Positions 24,323-38,145 of a DNA stretch of 64,000 nucleotides are shown in pieces. The stretch covers positions 246,910 to 310,909 of the forward strand of contig NW_027478976.1 in NCBI RefSeq assembly GCF_051014685.1, given 5' to 3'. Position 1 is the stretch's first letter. Every line of letters starts with the position of its first letter. The notes under the pieces are model-generated. The model had not been told where the DNA came from. It ran no database searches and worked only from the letters and a program-made list of their open reading frames with translations. The translations under genes were made by a program, and so were the position numbers. Origin of the DNA: Ptiloglossa arizonensis. Lineage: Eukaryota; Arthropoda; Insecta; Hymenoptera; Colletidae.

Positions 24323-27300
24323 ATTATAACGGTATGAGTAGTTTTCCCCTAGACCGTTCTAGTTATTCGTTTCGAGTATCAGAACTGCGAAAATTTGGAG
24401 TTTCTCAAGCGTTTCTTACCCCAAAACTGCCATATCTCGCGAACGGATTGACCAATCCGAAAAGTTTCTGTTGCATCTGAAAGTAGAAACTAGCCCCATT
24501 ACAACGGTATGACTAGTTTTCCCCTAGGCCGTTCTAGTTATTCGTTTCGAGCATCAGAACTGCGAAAATTTGGAGTTTCTCAAGCGTTTCTTACCTCAAA
24601 ACTGCCATATCTCGCGAACGGATTGACCAATCCGCAAAGTTTCTGTTGCATCTGAAAGTAGAAACTAGCCCCATTACAACGGTATGAGTAGTTTTCCCCT
24701 AGGCCGTTCTAGTTATTCGTTTCGAGCATCAGAACTGCGAAAATTTGGAGTTTCTCAAGCGTTTCTTACCTCAAAACTGCCATATCTCGCGAACGGATTG
24801 ACCAATCCGCAAAGTTTCTGTTGCATCTGAAAGTAGAAACTAGCCCCATTACAACTGTATGAGTAGTTTTCCCCTAGGCCGTTCTAGTTATTCGTTTCGA
24901 GCATCAGAACTGCGAAAATTTTGAGTTTCTCAAGCGTTTCTTACCCCAAAACTGCCATATCTCGCGAACGGATTGACCAATCCGAAAAGTTTCTATTGCA
25001 TCTGAAAGTAGAAACTCGAGCCATTACAACGGTATGAGTAGTTTTCCCCTAGACCGTTCTAGTTATTCGTTTCGAGCATCAGAACTGCGAAAATTTGGAG
25101 TTTCTCAAGCGTTTCTTACCCCAAAACTGCCATATCTCGCGAACGGATTGACCAATCCGAAAAGTTTCTACTGCATCTGAAAGTAGAAACTAGCCCCATT
25201 ATAACGGTATGAGTAGTTTTCCCCTAGACCGTTCTAGTTATTCGTTTCGAGTATCAGAACTGCGAAAATTTTGAGTTTCTCAAGCGTTTCTTACCCCAAA
25301 ACTGCCATATCTCGCGAACGGATTGACCAATCCGAAAAGTTTCTATTGCATCTGAAAGTAGAAACTCGAGCCATTACAACGGTATGAGTAGTTTTCCCCT
25401 AGACCGTTCTAGTTATTCGTTTCGAGCATCAGAACTGCGAAAATTTGGAGTTTCTCAAGCGTTTCTTACCCCAAAACTGCCATATCTCGCGAACGGATTG
25501 ACCAATCCGAAAAGTTTCTGTTGCATCTGAAAGTAGAAACTAGCCCCATTACAAATGTATGAGTAGTTTTCCGCTAGGCCGTTCTAGTTATTCGTTTCGA
25601 GCATCAGAACTGCGAAAATTTTGAGTTTCTCAAGCGTTTCTTACCCCAAAACTGCCATATCTCGCGAACGGATTGACCAATCCGAAAAGTTTCTATTGCA
25701 TCTGAAAGTAGAAACTAGCCCCATTATAACGGTATGAGTAGTTTTCCCCTAGACCGTTCTAGTTATTCGTTTCGAGTATCAGAACTGCGAAAATTTGGAG
25801 TTTCTCAAGCGTTCCTTACCCCAAAACTGCCATATCGCGCGAACGGATTGACCAATCCGAAAAGTTTCTGTTGCATCTGAAAGTAGAAACTAGCCCCATT
25901 ACAACGGTATGAGTAGTTTTCCCCTAGGCCGTTCTAGTTATTCGTTTCGAGCATCAGAACTGCGAAAATTTTGAGTTTCTGAAGCGTTTCTTACCCCAAA
26001 ACTGCCATATCTCGCGAACGGATTGACCAATCCGAAAAGTTTCTATTGCATCTGAAAGTAGAAACTAGCCCCATTACAACGGTATGAGTAGTTTTCCCCT
26101 AGGCCGTTCTAGTTATTCGTTTCGAGCATCAGAACTGCGAAAATTTTGAGTTTCTCAAGCGTTTCTTACCCCAAAACTGCCATATCTCGCGAACGGATTG
26201 ACCAATCCGAAAAGTTTCTATTGCATCTGAAAGTAGAAACTAGCCCCATTATAACGGTATGAGTAGTTTTCCCCTAGACCGTTCTAGTTATTCGTTTCGA
26301 GTATCAGAACTGCGAAAATTTGGAGTTTCTCAAGCGTTTCTTACCCCAAAACTGCCATATCTCGCGAACGGATTGACCAATCCGAAAAGTTTCTATTGCA
26401 TCTGAAAGTAGAAACTAGCCCCATTATAACGGTATGAGTAGTTTTCCCCTAGACCGTTCTAGTTATTCGTTTCGAGTATCAGAACTGCGAAAATTTGGAG
26501 TTTCTCAAGCGTTTCTTAACTCAAAACTGCCATATCTCGCGAACGGATTGACCAATCCGAAAAGTTTCTGTTGCATCTGAAAGTAGAAACTAGCCCCATT
26601 ACAACGGTATGAGTAGTTTTCCCCTAGGCCGTTCTAGTTATTCGTTTCGAGCATCAGAACTGCGAAAATTTTGAGTTTCTCAAGCGTTTCTTACCCCAAA
26701 ACTGCCATATCTCGCGAACGGATTGACCAATCCGAAAAGTTTCTATTGCATCTGAAAGTAGAAACTAGCCCCATTATAACGGTATGAGTAGTTTTCCCCT
26801 AGGCCGTTCTAGTTATTCGTTTCGAGCATCAGAACTGCGAAAATTTTGAGTTTCTCAAGCGTTTCTTACCCCAAAACTGCCATATCTCGCGAACGGATTG
26901 ACCAATCCGAAAAGATTCTATTGCATCTGAAAGTAGAAACTAGCCCCATTACAACGGTATGAGTAGTTTTCCCCTAGACCGTTCTAGTTATTCGTTTCGA
27001 GCATCAGAACTGCGAAAATTTGGAGTTTCTCAAGCGTTTCTTACCTCAAAACTGCCATATCTCGCGAACGGATTGACCAATCCGAAAAGTTTCTGTTGCA
27101 TCTGAAAGTAGAAACTAGCCCCATTACAACGGTATGAGTAGTTTTCCCCTAGACCGTTCTAGTTATTCGTTTCGAGCATCAGAACTGCGAAAATTTGGAG
27201 TTTCTCAAGCGTTTCTTACCCCAAAACTGCCATATCTCGCGAACGGATTGACCAATCCGAAAAGTTTCTGTTGCATCTGAAAGTAGAAACTAGCCCCATT

Positions 27301-29747
27301 ACAACGGTATGAGTAGTTTTCCCCTAGACCGTTCTAGTTATTCGTTTCGAGCATCAGAACTGCGAAAATTTGGAGTTTCTCAAGCGTTTCTTACCTCAAA
27401 ACTGCCATATCTCGCGAACGGATTGACCAATCCGCAAAGTTTCTGTTGCATCTGAAAGTAGAAACTAGCCCCATTACAACTGTATGAGTAGTTTTCCCCT
27501 AGGCCGTTCTAGTTATTCGTTTCGAGCATCAGAACTGCGAAAATTTTGAGTTTCTCAAGCGTTTCTTACCCCAAAACTGCCATATCTCGCGAACGGATTG
27601 ACCAATCCGAAAAGATTCTATTGCATCTGAAAGTAGAAACTAGCCCCATTACAACGGTATGAGTAGTTTTCCCCTAGACCGTTCTAGTTATTCGTTTCGA
27701 GCATCAGAACTGCGAAAATTTGGAGTTTCTCAAGCGTTTCTTACCTCAAAACTGCCATATCTCGCGAACGGATTGACCAATCCGAAAAGTTTCTGTTGCA
27801 TCTGAAAGTAGAAACTAGCCCCATTACAACGGTATGAGTAGTTTTCCCCTAGACCGTTCTAGTTATTCGTTTCGAGCATCAGAACTGCGAAAATGTGGAG
27901 TTTCTCAAGCGTTTCTTATCCCAAAACTGCCATATCTCGCGAACGGATTGACCAATCCGAAAAGTTTCTGTTGCATCTGAAAGTAGAAACTAGCCCCATT
28001 ACAACGGTATGAGTAGTTTTCCCCTAGACCGTTCTAGTTATTCGTTTCGAGCATCAGAACTGCGAAAATTTGGAGTTTCTCAAGCGTTTCTTACCTCAAA
28101 ACTGCCATATCTCGCGAACGGATTGACCAATCCGCAAAGTTTCTGTTGCATCTGAAAGTAGAAACTAGCCCCATTACAACTGTATGAGTAGTTTTCCCCT
28201 AGGCCGTTCTAGTTATTCGTTTCGAGCATCAGAACTGCGAAAATTTTGAGTTTCTCAAGCGTTTCTTACCCCAAAACTGCCATATCTCGCGAACGGATTG
28301 ACCAATCCGAAAAGATTCTATTGCATCTGAAAGTAGAAACTAGCCCCATTACAACGGTATGAGTAGTTTTCCCCTAGACCGTTCTAGTTATTCGTTTCGA
28401 GCATCAGAACTGCGAAAATTTGGAGTTTCTCAAGCGTTTCTTACCTCAAAACTGCCATATCTCGCGAACGGATTGACCAATCCGATAAGTTTCTATTGCA
28501 TCTGAAAGTAGAAACTAGCCCCATTATAACGGTATGAGTAGTTTTCCCCTAGGCCGTTCTAGTTATTCGTTTCGAGCATCAGAACTGCGAAAATTTTGAG
28601 TTTCTCAAGCGTTTCTTACCCCAAAACTGCCATATCTCGCGAACGGATTGACCAATCCGAAAAGATTCTATTGCATCTGAAAGTAGAAACTAGCCCCATT
28701 ACAACGGTATGAGTAGTTTTCCCCTAGACCGTTCTAGTTATTCGTTTCGAGCATCAGAACTGCGAAAATTTGGAGTTTCTCAAGCGTTTCTTACCTCAAA
28801 ACTGCCATATCTCGCGAACGGATTGACCAATCCGAAAAGTTTCTGTTGCATCTGAAAGTAGAAACTAGCCCCATTACAACGGTATGAGTAGTTTTCCCCT
28901 AGACCGTTCTAGTTATTCGTTTCGAGCATCAGAACTGCGAAAATTTGGAGTTTCTCAAGCGTTTCTTACCCCAAAACTGCCATATCTCGCGAACGGATTG
29001 ACCAATCCGAAAAGTTTCTGTTGCATCTGAAAGTAGAAACTAGCCCCATTACAACGGTATGAGTAGTTTTCCCCTAGACCGTTCTAGTTATTCGTTTCGA
29101 GCATCAGAACTGCGAAAATTTGGAGTTTCTCAAGCGTTTCTTACCTCAAAACTGCCATATCTCGCGAACGGATTGACCAATCCGAAAAGTTTCTGTTGCA
29201 TCTGAAAGTAGAAACTAGCCCCATTACAACGGTATGAGTAGTTTTCCCCTAGACCGTTCTAGTTATTCGTTTCGAGCATCAGAACTGCGAAAATTTGGAG
29301 TTTCTCAAGCGTTTCTTACCCCAAAACTGCCATATCTCGCGAACGGATTGACCAATCCGAAAAGTTTCTGTTGCATCTGAAAGTAGAAACTAGCCCCATT
29401 ACAACGGTATGAGTAGTTTTCCCCTAGACCGTTCTAGTTATTCGTTTCGAGCATCAGAACTGCGAAAATTTGGAGTTTCTCAAGCGTTTCTTACCTCAAA
29501 ACTGCCATATCTCGCGAACGGATTGACCAATCCGCAAAGTTTCTGTTGCATCTGAAAGCAGAAACTAGCCCCATTACAACTGTATGAGTAGTTTTCCCCT
29601 AGGCCGTTCTAGTTATTCGTTTCGAGCATCAGAACTGCGAAAATTTTGAGTTTCTCAAGCGTTTCTTACCCCAAAACTGCCATATCTCGCGAACGGATTG
29701 ACCAATCCGAAAAGTTTCTATTGCATCTGAAAGTAGAAACTAGCCCC
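24323..29747. repeat. Super-repeat S, copy 2: 31 monomers (5,425 bp)
   Basis: Exactly 31 x 175 bp with no indel. It has the rare marks of copy 1 in the same order: GACTAG (24511), CTCGAGCC (about 25015 and 25365), TTCCGCTAG (about 25570), ATCGCGC (about 25837), TTCTGAAGCG (about 25978), AAATGTGG with TTATCCC (about 27893-27921) and GATAAG (28484). Relative to copy 1 it lacks 3 monomers at the 26072/26073 joint and gains 2 monomers (29048-29397), which are a local T99/C99 dimer duplication. Confidence 0.88.
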
Positions 29748-32700
29748 ATTATAACGGTATGAGTAGTTTTCCCCTAGACCGTTCTAGTTATTCGTTTCGA
29801 GTATCAGAACTGCGAAAATTTGGAGTTTCTCAAGCGTTTCTTACCCCAAAAATGCCATATCTCGCGAACGGATTGACCAATCCGAAAAGTTTCTGTTGCA
29901 TCTGAAAGTAGAAACTAGCCCCATTACAACGGTATGAGTAGTTTTCCCCTAGGCCGTTCTAGTTATTCGTTTCGAGCATCAGAACTGCGAAAATTTTGAG
30001 TTTCTCAAGCGTTTCTTACCCCAAAACTGCCATATCTCGCGAACGGATTGACCAATCCGAAAAGTTTCTATTGCATCTGAAAGTAGAAACTAGCCCCATT
30101 ATAACGGTATGAGTAGTTTTCCCCTAGACCGTTCTAGTTATTCGTTTCGAGTATCAGAACTGCGAAAATTTGGAGTTTCTCAAGCGTTTCTTAACTCAAA
30201 ACTGCCATATCTCGCGAACGGATTGACCAATCCGAAAAGTTTCTGTTGCATCTGAAAGTAGAAACTAGCCCCATTACAACGGTATGAGTAGTTTTCCCCT
30301 AGACCGTTCTAGTTATTCGTTTCGAGCATCAGAACTGCGAAAATTTGGAGTTTCTCAAGCGTTTCTTACCTCAAAACTGCCATATCTCGCGAACGGATTG
30401 ACCAATCCGCAAAGTTTCTGTTGCATCTGAAAGTAGAAACTAGCCCCATTACAACTGTATGAGTAGTTTTCCCCTAGGCCGTTCTAGTTATTCGTTTCGA
30501 GCATCAGAACTGCGAAAATTTTGAGTTTCTCAAGCGTTTCTTACCCCAAAACTGCCATATCTCGCGAACGGATTGACCAATCCGAAAAGTTTCTGTTGCA
30601 TCTGAAAGTAGAAACTAGCCCCATTACAACGGTATGAGTAGTTTTCCCCTAGGCCGTTCTAGTTATTCGTTTCGAGCATCAGAACTGCGAAAATTTTGAG
30701 TTTCTCAAGCGTTTCTTACCCCAAAACTGCCATATCTCGCGAACGGATTGACCAATCCGAAAAGTTTCTATTGCATCTGAAAGTAGAAACTAGCCCCATT
30801 ATAACGGTATGAGTAGTTTTCCCCTAGACCGTTCTAGTTATTCGTTTCGAGTATCAGAACTGCGAAAATTTGGAGTTTCTCAAGCGTTTCTTAACTGAAA
30901 ACTGCCATATCTCGCGAACGGATTGACCAATCCGCAAAGTTTCTGTTGCATCTGAAAGTAGAAACTAGCCCCATTACAACGGTATGAGTAGTTTTCCCCT
31001 AGGGTGTTCTAGTTATTCGTTTCGAGCATCAGAACTGCGAAAATTTTGAGTTTCTCAAGCGTTTCTTACCCCAAAACTGCCATATCTCGCGAACGGATTG
31101 ACCAATCCGAAAAGTTTCTATTGCATCTGAAAGTAGAAACTAGCCCCATTATAACGGTATGAGTAGTTTTCCCCTAGACCGTTCTAGTTATTCGTTTCGA
31201 GTATCAGAACTGCGAAAATTTGGAGTTTCTCAAGCGATTCTTACCCCAAAACTGCCATATCTCGCGAACGGATTGACCAATCCGAAAAGTTTCTGTTGCA
31301 TCTGAAAGTAGAAACTAGCCCCATTACAACGGTATGAGTAGTTTTCCCCTAGGCCGTTCTAGTTATTCGTTTCGAGCATCAGAACTGCGAAAATTTTGAG
31401 TTTCTCAAGCGTTTCTTACCCCAAAACTGCCATATCTCGCGAACGGATTGACCAATCCGAAAAGTTTCTATTGCATCTGAAAGTAGAAACTAGCCCCATT
31501 ATAACGGTATGAGTAGTTTTCCCCTAGACCGTTCTAGTTATTCGTTTCGAGTATCAGAACTGCGAAAATTTGGAGTTTCTCAAGCGTTTCTTAACTCAAA
31601 ACTGCCATATCTCGCGAACGGATTGACCAATCCGCAAAGTTTCTGTTGCATCTGAAAGTAGAAACTAGCCCCATTACAACTGTATGAGTAGTTTTCCCCT
31701 AGGCCGTTCTAGTTATTCGTTTCGAGCATCAGAACTGCGAAAATTTTGAGTTTCTCAAGCGTTTCTTACCCCAAAACTGCCATATCTCGCGAACGGATTG
31801 ACCAATCCGAAAAGTTTCTGTTGCATCTGAAAGTAGAAACTAGCCCCATTATAACGGTATGAGTAGTTTTCCCCTAGGCCGTTCTAGTTATTCGTTTCGA
31901 GCATCAGAACTGCGAAAATTTTGAGTTTCTCAAGCGTTTCTTACCCCAAAACTGCCATATCTCGCGAACGGATTGACCAATCCGAAAAGATTCTATTGCA
32001 TCTGAAAGTAGAAACTAGCCCCATTACAACGGTATGAGTAGTTTTCCCCTAGACCGTTCTAGTTATTCGTTTCGAGCATCAGAACTGCGAAAATTTGGAG
32101 TTTCTCAAGCGTTTCTTACCTCAAAACTGCCATATCTCGCGAACGGATTGACCAATCCGAAAAGTTTCTGTTGCATCTGAAAGTAGAAACTAGCCCCATT
32201 ACAACGGTATGAGTAGTTTTCCCCTAGACCGTTCTAGTTATTCGTTTCGAGCATCAGAACTGCGAAAATTTGGAGTTTCTCAAGCGTTTCTTACCCCAAA
32301 ACTGCCATATCTCGCGAACGGATTGACCAATCCGAAAAGTTTCTGTTGCATCTGAAAGTAGAAACTAGCCCCATTACAACGGTATGAGTAGTTTTCCCCT
32401 AGACCGTTCTAGTTATTCGTTTCGAGCATCAGAACTGCGAAAATTTGGAGTTTCTCAAGCGTTTCTTACCTCAAAACTGCCATATCTCGCGAACGGATTG
32501 ACCAATCCGAAAAGTTTCTGTTGCATCTGAAAGTAGAAACTAGCCCCATTACAACGGTATGAGTAGTTTTCCCCTAGACCGTTCTAGTTATTCGTTTCGA
32601 GCATCAGAACTGCGAAAATTTGGAGTTTCTCAAGCGTTTCTTACCCCAAAACTGCCATATCTCGCGAACGGATTGACCAATCCGAAAAGTTTCTGTTGCA

Positions 32701-34297
32701 TCTGAAAGTAGAAACTAGCCCCATTACAACGGTATGAGTAGTTTTCCCCTAGACCGTTCTAGTTATTCGTTTCGAGCATCAGAACTGCGAAAATTTGGAG
32801 TTTCTCAAGCGTTTCTTACCTCAAAACTGCCATATCTCGCGAACGGATTGACCAATCCGCAAAGTTTCTGTTGCATCTGAAAGTAGAAACTAGCCCCATT
32901 ACAACTGTATGAGTAGTTTTCCCCTAGGCCGTTCTAGTTATTCGTTTCGAGCATCAGAACTGCGAAAATTTTGAGTTTCTCAAGCGTTTCTTACCCCAAA
33001 ACTGCCATATCTCGCGAACGGATTGACCAATCCGAAAAGTTTCTATTGCATCTGAAAGTAGAAACTAGCCCCATTATAACGGTATGAGTAGTTTTCCCCT
33101 AGACCGTTCTAGTTATTCGTTTCGAGTATCAGAACTGCGAAAATTTGGAGTTTCTCAAGCGTTTCTTACCCCAAAAATGCCATATCTCGCGAACGGATTG
33201 ACCAATCCGAAAAGTTTCTGTTGCATCTGAAAGTAGAAACTAGCCCCATTACAACGGTATGAGTAGTTTTCCCCTAGGCCGTTCTAGTTATTCGTTTCGA
33301 GCATCAGAACTGCGAAAATTTTGAGTTTCTCAAGCGTTTCTTACCCCAAAACTGCCATATCTCGCGAACGGATTGACCAATCCGAAAAGTTTCTATTGCA
33401 TCTGAAAGTAGAAACTAGCCCCATTATAACGGTATGAGTAGTTTTCCCCTAGACCGTTCTAGTTATTCGTTTCGAGTATCAGAACTGCGAAAATTTGGAG
33501 TTTCTCAAGCGTTTCTTAACTCAAAACTGCCATATCTCGCGAACGGATTGACCAATCCGCAAAGTTTCTGTTGCATCTGAAAGTAGAAACTAGCCCCATT
33601 ACAACTGTATGAGTAGTTTTCCCCTAGGCCGTTCTAGTTATTCGTTTCGAGCATCAGAACTGCGAAAATTTTGAGTTTCTCAAGCGTTTCTTACCCCAAA
33701 ACTGCCATATCTCGCGAACGGATTGACCAATCCGAAAAGTTTCTGTTGCATCTGAAAGTAGAAACTAGCCCCATTACAACGGTATGAGTAGTTTTCCCCT
33801 AGACCGTTCTAGTTATTCGTTTCGAGCATCAGAACTGCGAAAATTTGGAGTTTCTCAAGCGTTTCTTACCTCAAAACTGCCATATCTCGCGAACGGATTG
33901 ACCAATCCGCAAAGTTTCTGTTGCATCTGAAAGTAGAAACTAGCCCCATTACAACTGTATGAGTAGTTTTCCCCTAGGCCGTTCTAGTTATTCGTTTCGA
34001 GCATCAGAACTGCGAAAATTTTGAGTTTCTCAAGCGTTTCTTACCCCAAAACTGCCATATCTCGCGAACGGATTGACCAATCCGAAAAGTTTCTATTGCA
34101 TCTGAAAGTAGAAACTAGCCCCATTATAACGGTATGAGTAGTTTTCCCCTAGACCGTTCTAGTTATTCGTTTCGAGTATCAGAACTGCGAAAATTTGGAG
34201 TTTCTCAAGCGTTTCTTACCCCAAAAATGCCATATCTCGCGAACGGATTGACCAATCCGAAAAGTTTCTGTTGCATCTGAAAGTAGAAACTAGCCCC
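29748..34297. repeat. Mixed segment, 26 monomers, with A104 B monomers
   Basis: This segment introduces a B subtype in which CCAAAACTGCC has become CCAAAAATGCC (29748, 33073, 34123). The order H I B A B I around 32723-33772 repeats as H I B from 33773, and the whole stretch 32723-34297 (9 monomers) recurs at 36571-38145 at an offset of 3,848 bp. Between 32023 and 32722 four monomers alternate T99/C99/T99/C99, an expanded dimer. Private marks include AGGGTG at about 31004 and AGCGATTC at about 31236. Confidence 0.82.
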
Positions 34298-37200
34298 ATT
34301 ACAACTGTATGAGTAGTTTTCCCCTAGGCCGTTCTAGTTATTCGTTTCGAGCATCAGAACTGCGAAAATTTGGAGTTTCTCAAGCGTTTCTTACCTCAAA
34401 ACTGCCATATCTCGCGAACGGATTGACCAATCCGAAAAGATTCTATTGCATCTGAAAGTAGAAACTAGCCCCATTACAACGGTATGAGTAGTTTTCCCCT
34501 AGACCGTTCTAGTTATTCGTTTCGAGTATCAGAACTGCGAAAATTTGGAGTTTCTCAAGCGTTTCTTACCCCAAAACTGCCATATCTCGCGAACGGATTG
34601 ACCAATCCGAAAAGTTTCTGTTGCATCTGAAAGTAGAAACTAGCCCCATTCCAACGGTATGAGTAGTTTTCCCCTAGGCCGTTCTAGTTATTCGTTTCGA
34701 GCATCAGAACTGCGAAAATTTGGAGTTTCTCAAGCGTTTCTTACCTCAAAACTGCCATATCTCGCGAACGGATTGACCAATCCGAAAAGTTTCTGTTGCA
34801 TCTGAAAGTAGAAACTCGCCCCATTACAACGGTATGAGTAGTTTTCCCCTAGGCCGTTCTTGTTATTCGTTTCGAGCATCAGAACTGCGAAAATTTGGAG
34901 TTTCTCAAGCGTTTCTTACCCCAAAACTGCCATATCTCGCGAACGGATTGACCGATCCGAAAAGTTTCTGTTGCATCTGAAAGTAGAAACTAGCCCCATT
35001 ACAACGGTATGAGTGGTTTTCCACTAGACCGTTCTAGTTATTCGTTTTGAGCATCAGAACTGCGAAAATTTGGAGTTTCTCAAGCGTTTCTTACCTCAAA
35101 ACTGCCATATCTCGCGAACGGATTGACCAATCCGAAAAGTTTCTGTTGCATCTGAAAGTAGAAACTCGCCCCATTACAACGGTATGAGTAGTTTTCCCCT
35201 AGGCCGTTCTTGTTATTCGTTTCGAGCATCAGAACTGCGAAAATTTGGAGTTTCTCAAGCGTTTCTTACCTCAAAACTGCCATATCTCGCGAACGGATTG
35301 ACCAATCCGAAAAGTTCTGTTGCATCTGAAAGTAGAAACTAGCCCCATTACAACGGTATGAGTAGTTTTCCCCTAGGCCGTTCTAGTTATTCGTTTCGAG
35401 CATCAGAACTGCGAAAATTTTGAGTTTCTCAAGCGTTTCTTACCCCAAAACTGCCATATCTCGCGAACGGATTGACCAATCCGAAAAGTTTCTATTGCAT
35501 CTGAAAGTAGAAACTAGCCCCATTATAACGGTATGAGTAGTTTTCCCCTAGACCGTTCTAGTTATTCGTTTCGAGTATCAGAACTGCGAAAATTTGGAGT
35601 TTCTCATGCATTTCTTACCCCAAAACTGCCATATCTCGCGAACGGATTGACCAATCCGAAAAGTTTCTGTTGCATCTGAAAGTAGAAACTAGCCCCATTA
35701 CAACGGTATGAGTAGTTTTCCCCTAGGCCGTTCTAGTTATTCGTTTCGAGCATCAGAACTGCGAAAATTTTGAGTTTCTCAAGCGTTTCTTACCCCAAAA
35801 CTGCCATATCTCGCGAACGGATTGACCAATCCGAAAAGATTCTATTGCATCTGAAAGTAGAAACTAGCCCCATTATAACGGTATGAGTAGTTTTCCCCTA
35901 GGCCGTTCTAGTTATTCGTTTCGAGCATCAGAACTGCGAAAATTTTGAGTTTCTCAAGCGTTTCTTACCTCAAAACTGCCATATCTCGCGAACGGATTGA
36001 CCAATCCGAAAAGTTTCTGTTGCATCTGAAAGTAGAAACTCGCCCCATTACAACGGTATGAGTAGTTTTCCCCTAGGCCGTTCTTGTTATTCGTTTCGAG
36101 CATCAGAACTGCGAAAATTTGGAGTTTCTCAAGCGTTTCTTACCTCAAAACTGCCATATCTCGCGAACGGATTGACCAATCCGAAAAGTTCTGTTGCATC
36201 TGAAGGTAGAAACTAGCCCCATTACAACGGTATGAGTAGTTTTCCCCTAGGCCGTTCTAGTTATTCGTTTCGAGCATCAGAACTGCGAAAATTTTGAGTT
36301 TCTCAAGCGTTTCTTACCTCAAAACTGCCATATCTCGCGAACGGATTGACCAATCCGAAAAGTTTCTGTTGCATCTGAAAGTAGAAACTAGCCCCATTAC
36401 AACGGTATGAGTAGTTTTCCCCTAGACCGTTCTAGTTATTCGTTTCGAGCATCAGAACTGCGAAAATTTGGAGTTTCTCAAGCGTTTCTTACCCCAAAAC
36501 TGCCATATCTCGCGAACGGATTGACCAATCCGAAAAGTTTCTGTTGCATCTGAAAGTAGAAACTAGCCCCATTACAACGGTATGAGTAGTTTTCCCCTAG
36601 ACCGTTCTAGTTATTCGTTTCGAGCATCAGAACTGCGAAAATTTTGAGTTTCTCAAGCGTTTCTTACCTCAAAACTGCCATATCTCGCGAACGGATTGAC
36701 CAATCCGCAAAGTTTCTGTTGCATCTGAAAGTAGAAACTAGCCCCATTACAACTGTATGAGTAGTTTTCCCCTAGGCCGTTCTAGTTATTCGTTTCGAGC
36801 ATCAGAACTGCGAAAATTTTGAGTTTCTCAAGCGTTTCTTACCCCAAAACTGCCATATCTCGCGAACGGATTGACCAATCCGAAAAGTTTCTATTGCATC
36901 TGAAAGTAGAAACTAGCCCCATTATAACGGTATGAGTAGTTTTCCCCTAGACCGTTCTAGTTATTCGTTTCGAGTATCAGAACTGCGAAAATTTGGAGTT
37001 TCTCAAGCGTTTCTTACCCCAAAAATGCCATATCTCGCGAACGGATTGACCAATCCGAAAAGTTTCTGTTGCATCTGAAAGTAGAAACTAGCCCCATTAC
37101 AACGGTATGAGTAGTTTCCCCCTAGGCCGTTCTAGTTATTCGTTTCGAGCATCAGAACTGCGAAAATTTTGAGTTTCTCAAGCGTTTCTTACCCCAAAAC

Positions 37201-38145
37201 TGCCATATCTCGCGAACGGATTGACCAATCCGAAAAGTTTCTATTGCATCTGAAAGTAGAAACTAGCCCCATTATAACGGTATGAGTAGTTTTCCCCTAG
37301 ACCGTTCTAGTTATTCGTTTCGAGTATCAGAACTGCGAAAATTTGGAGTTTCTCAAGCGTTTCTTAACTCAAAACTGCCATATCTCGCGAACGGATTGAC
37401 CAATCCGCAAAGTTTCTGTTGCATCTGAAAGTAGAAACTAGCCCCATTACAACTGTATGAGTAGTTTTCCCCTAGGCCGTTCTAGTTATTCGTTTCGAGC
37501 ATCAGAACTGCGAAAATTTGGAGTTTCTCAAGCGTTTCTTACCCCAAAACTGCCATATCTCGCGAACGGATTGACCAATCCGAAAAGTTTCTGTTGCATC
37601 TGAAAGTAGAAACTAGCCCCATTACAACGGTATGAGTAGTTTTCCCCTAGACCGTTCTAGTTATTCGTTTCGAGCATCAGAACTGCGAAAATTTGGAGTT
37701 TCTCAAGCGTTTCTTACCTCAAAACTGCCATATCTCGCGAACGGATTGACCAATCCGCAAAGTTTCTGTTGCATCTGAAAGTAGAAACTAGCCCCATTAC
37801 AACTGTATGAGTAGTTTTCCCCTAGGCCGTTCTAGTTATTCGTTTCGAGCATCAGAACTGCGAAAATTTTGAGTTTCTCAAGCGTTTCTTACCCCAAAAC
37901 TGCCATATCTCGCGAACGGATTGACCAATCCGAAAAGTTTCTATTGCATCTGAAAGTAGAAACTAGCCCCATTATAACGGTATGAGTAGTTTTCCCCTAG
38001 ACCGTTCTAGTTATTCGTTTCGAGTATCAGAACTGCGAAAATTTGGAGTTTCTCAAGCGTTTCTTACCCCAAAAATGCCATATCTCGCGAACGGATTGAC
38101 CAATCCGAAAAGTTTCTGTTGCATCTGAAAGTAGAAACTAGCCCC
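34298..38145. repeat. Super-repeat X, copy 1: 22 monomers (3,848 bp)
   Basis: Twenty-two monomers with two one-base deletions (TTT to TT at about 35315 and 36190), giving 22 x 175 - 2. Tags in order: A143 monomer (34298), ATTCCAAC (34648), T39 with ACCGATCC (about 34861 and 34954), GAGTGGTTTTCCACTAG (about 35011), T39 with the TT deletion, CATGCATTTC (about 35606), a second T39 plus TT deletion with GAAGGTAG (about 36203), TAGTTTCCCCC (about 37112), TTAACTC (about 37365) and a terminal A104 B monomer (37971). Confidence 0.88.
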
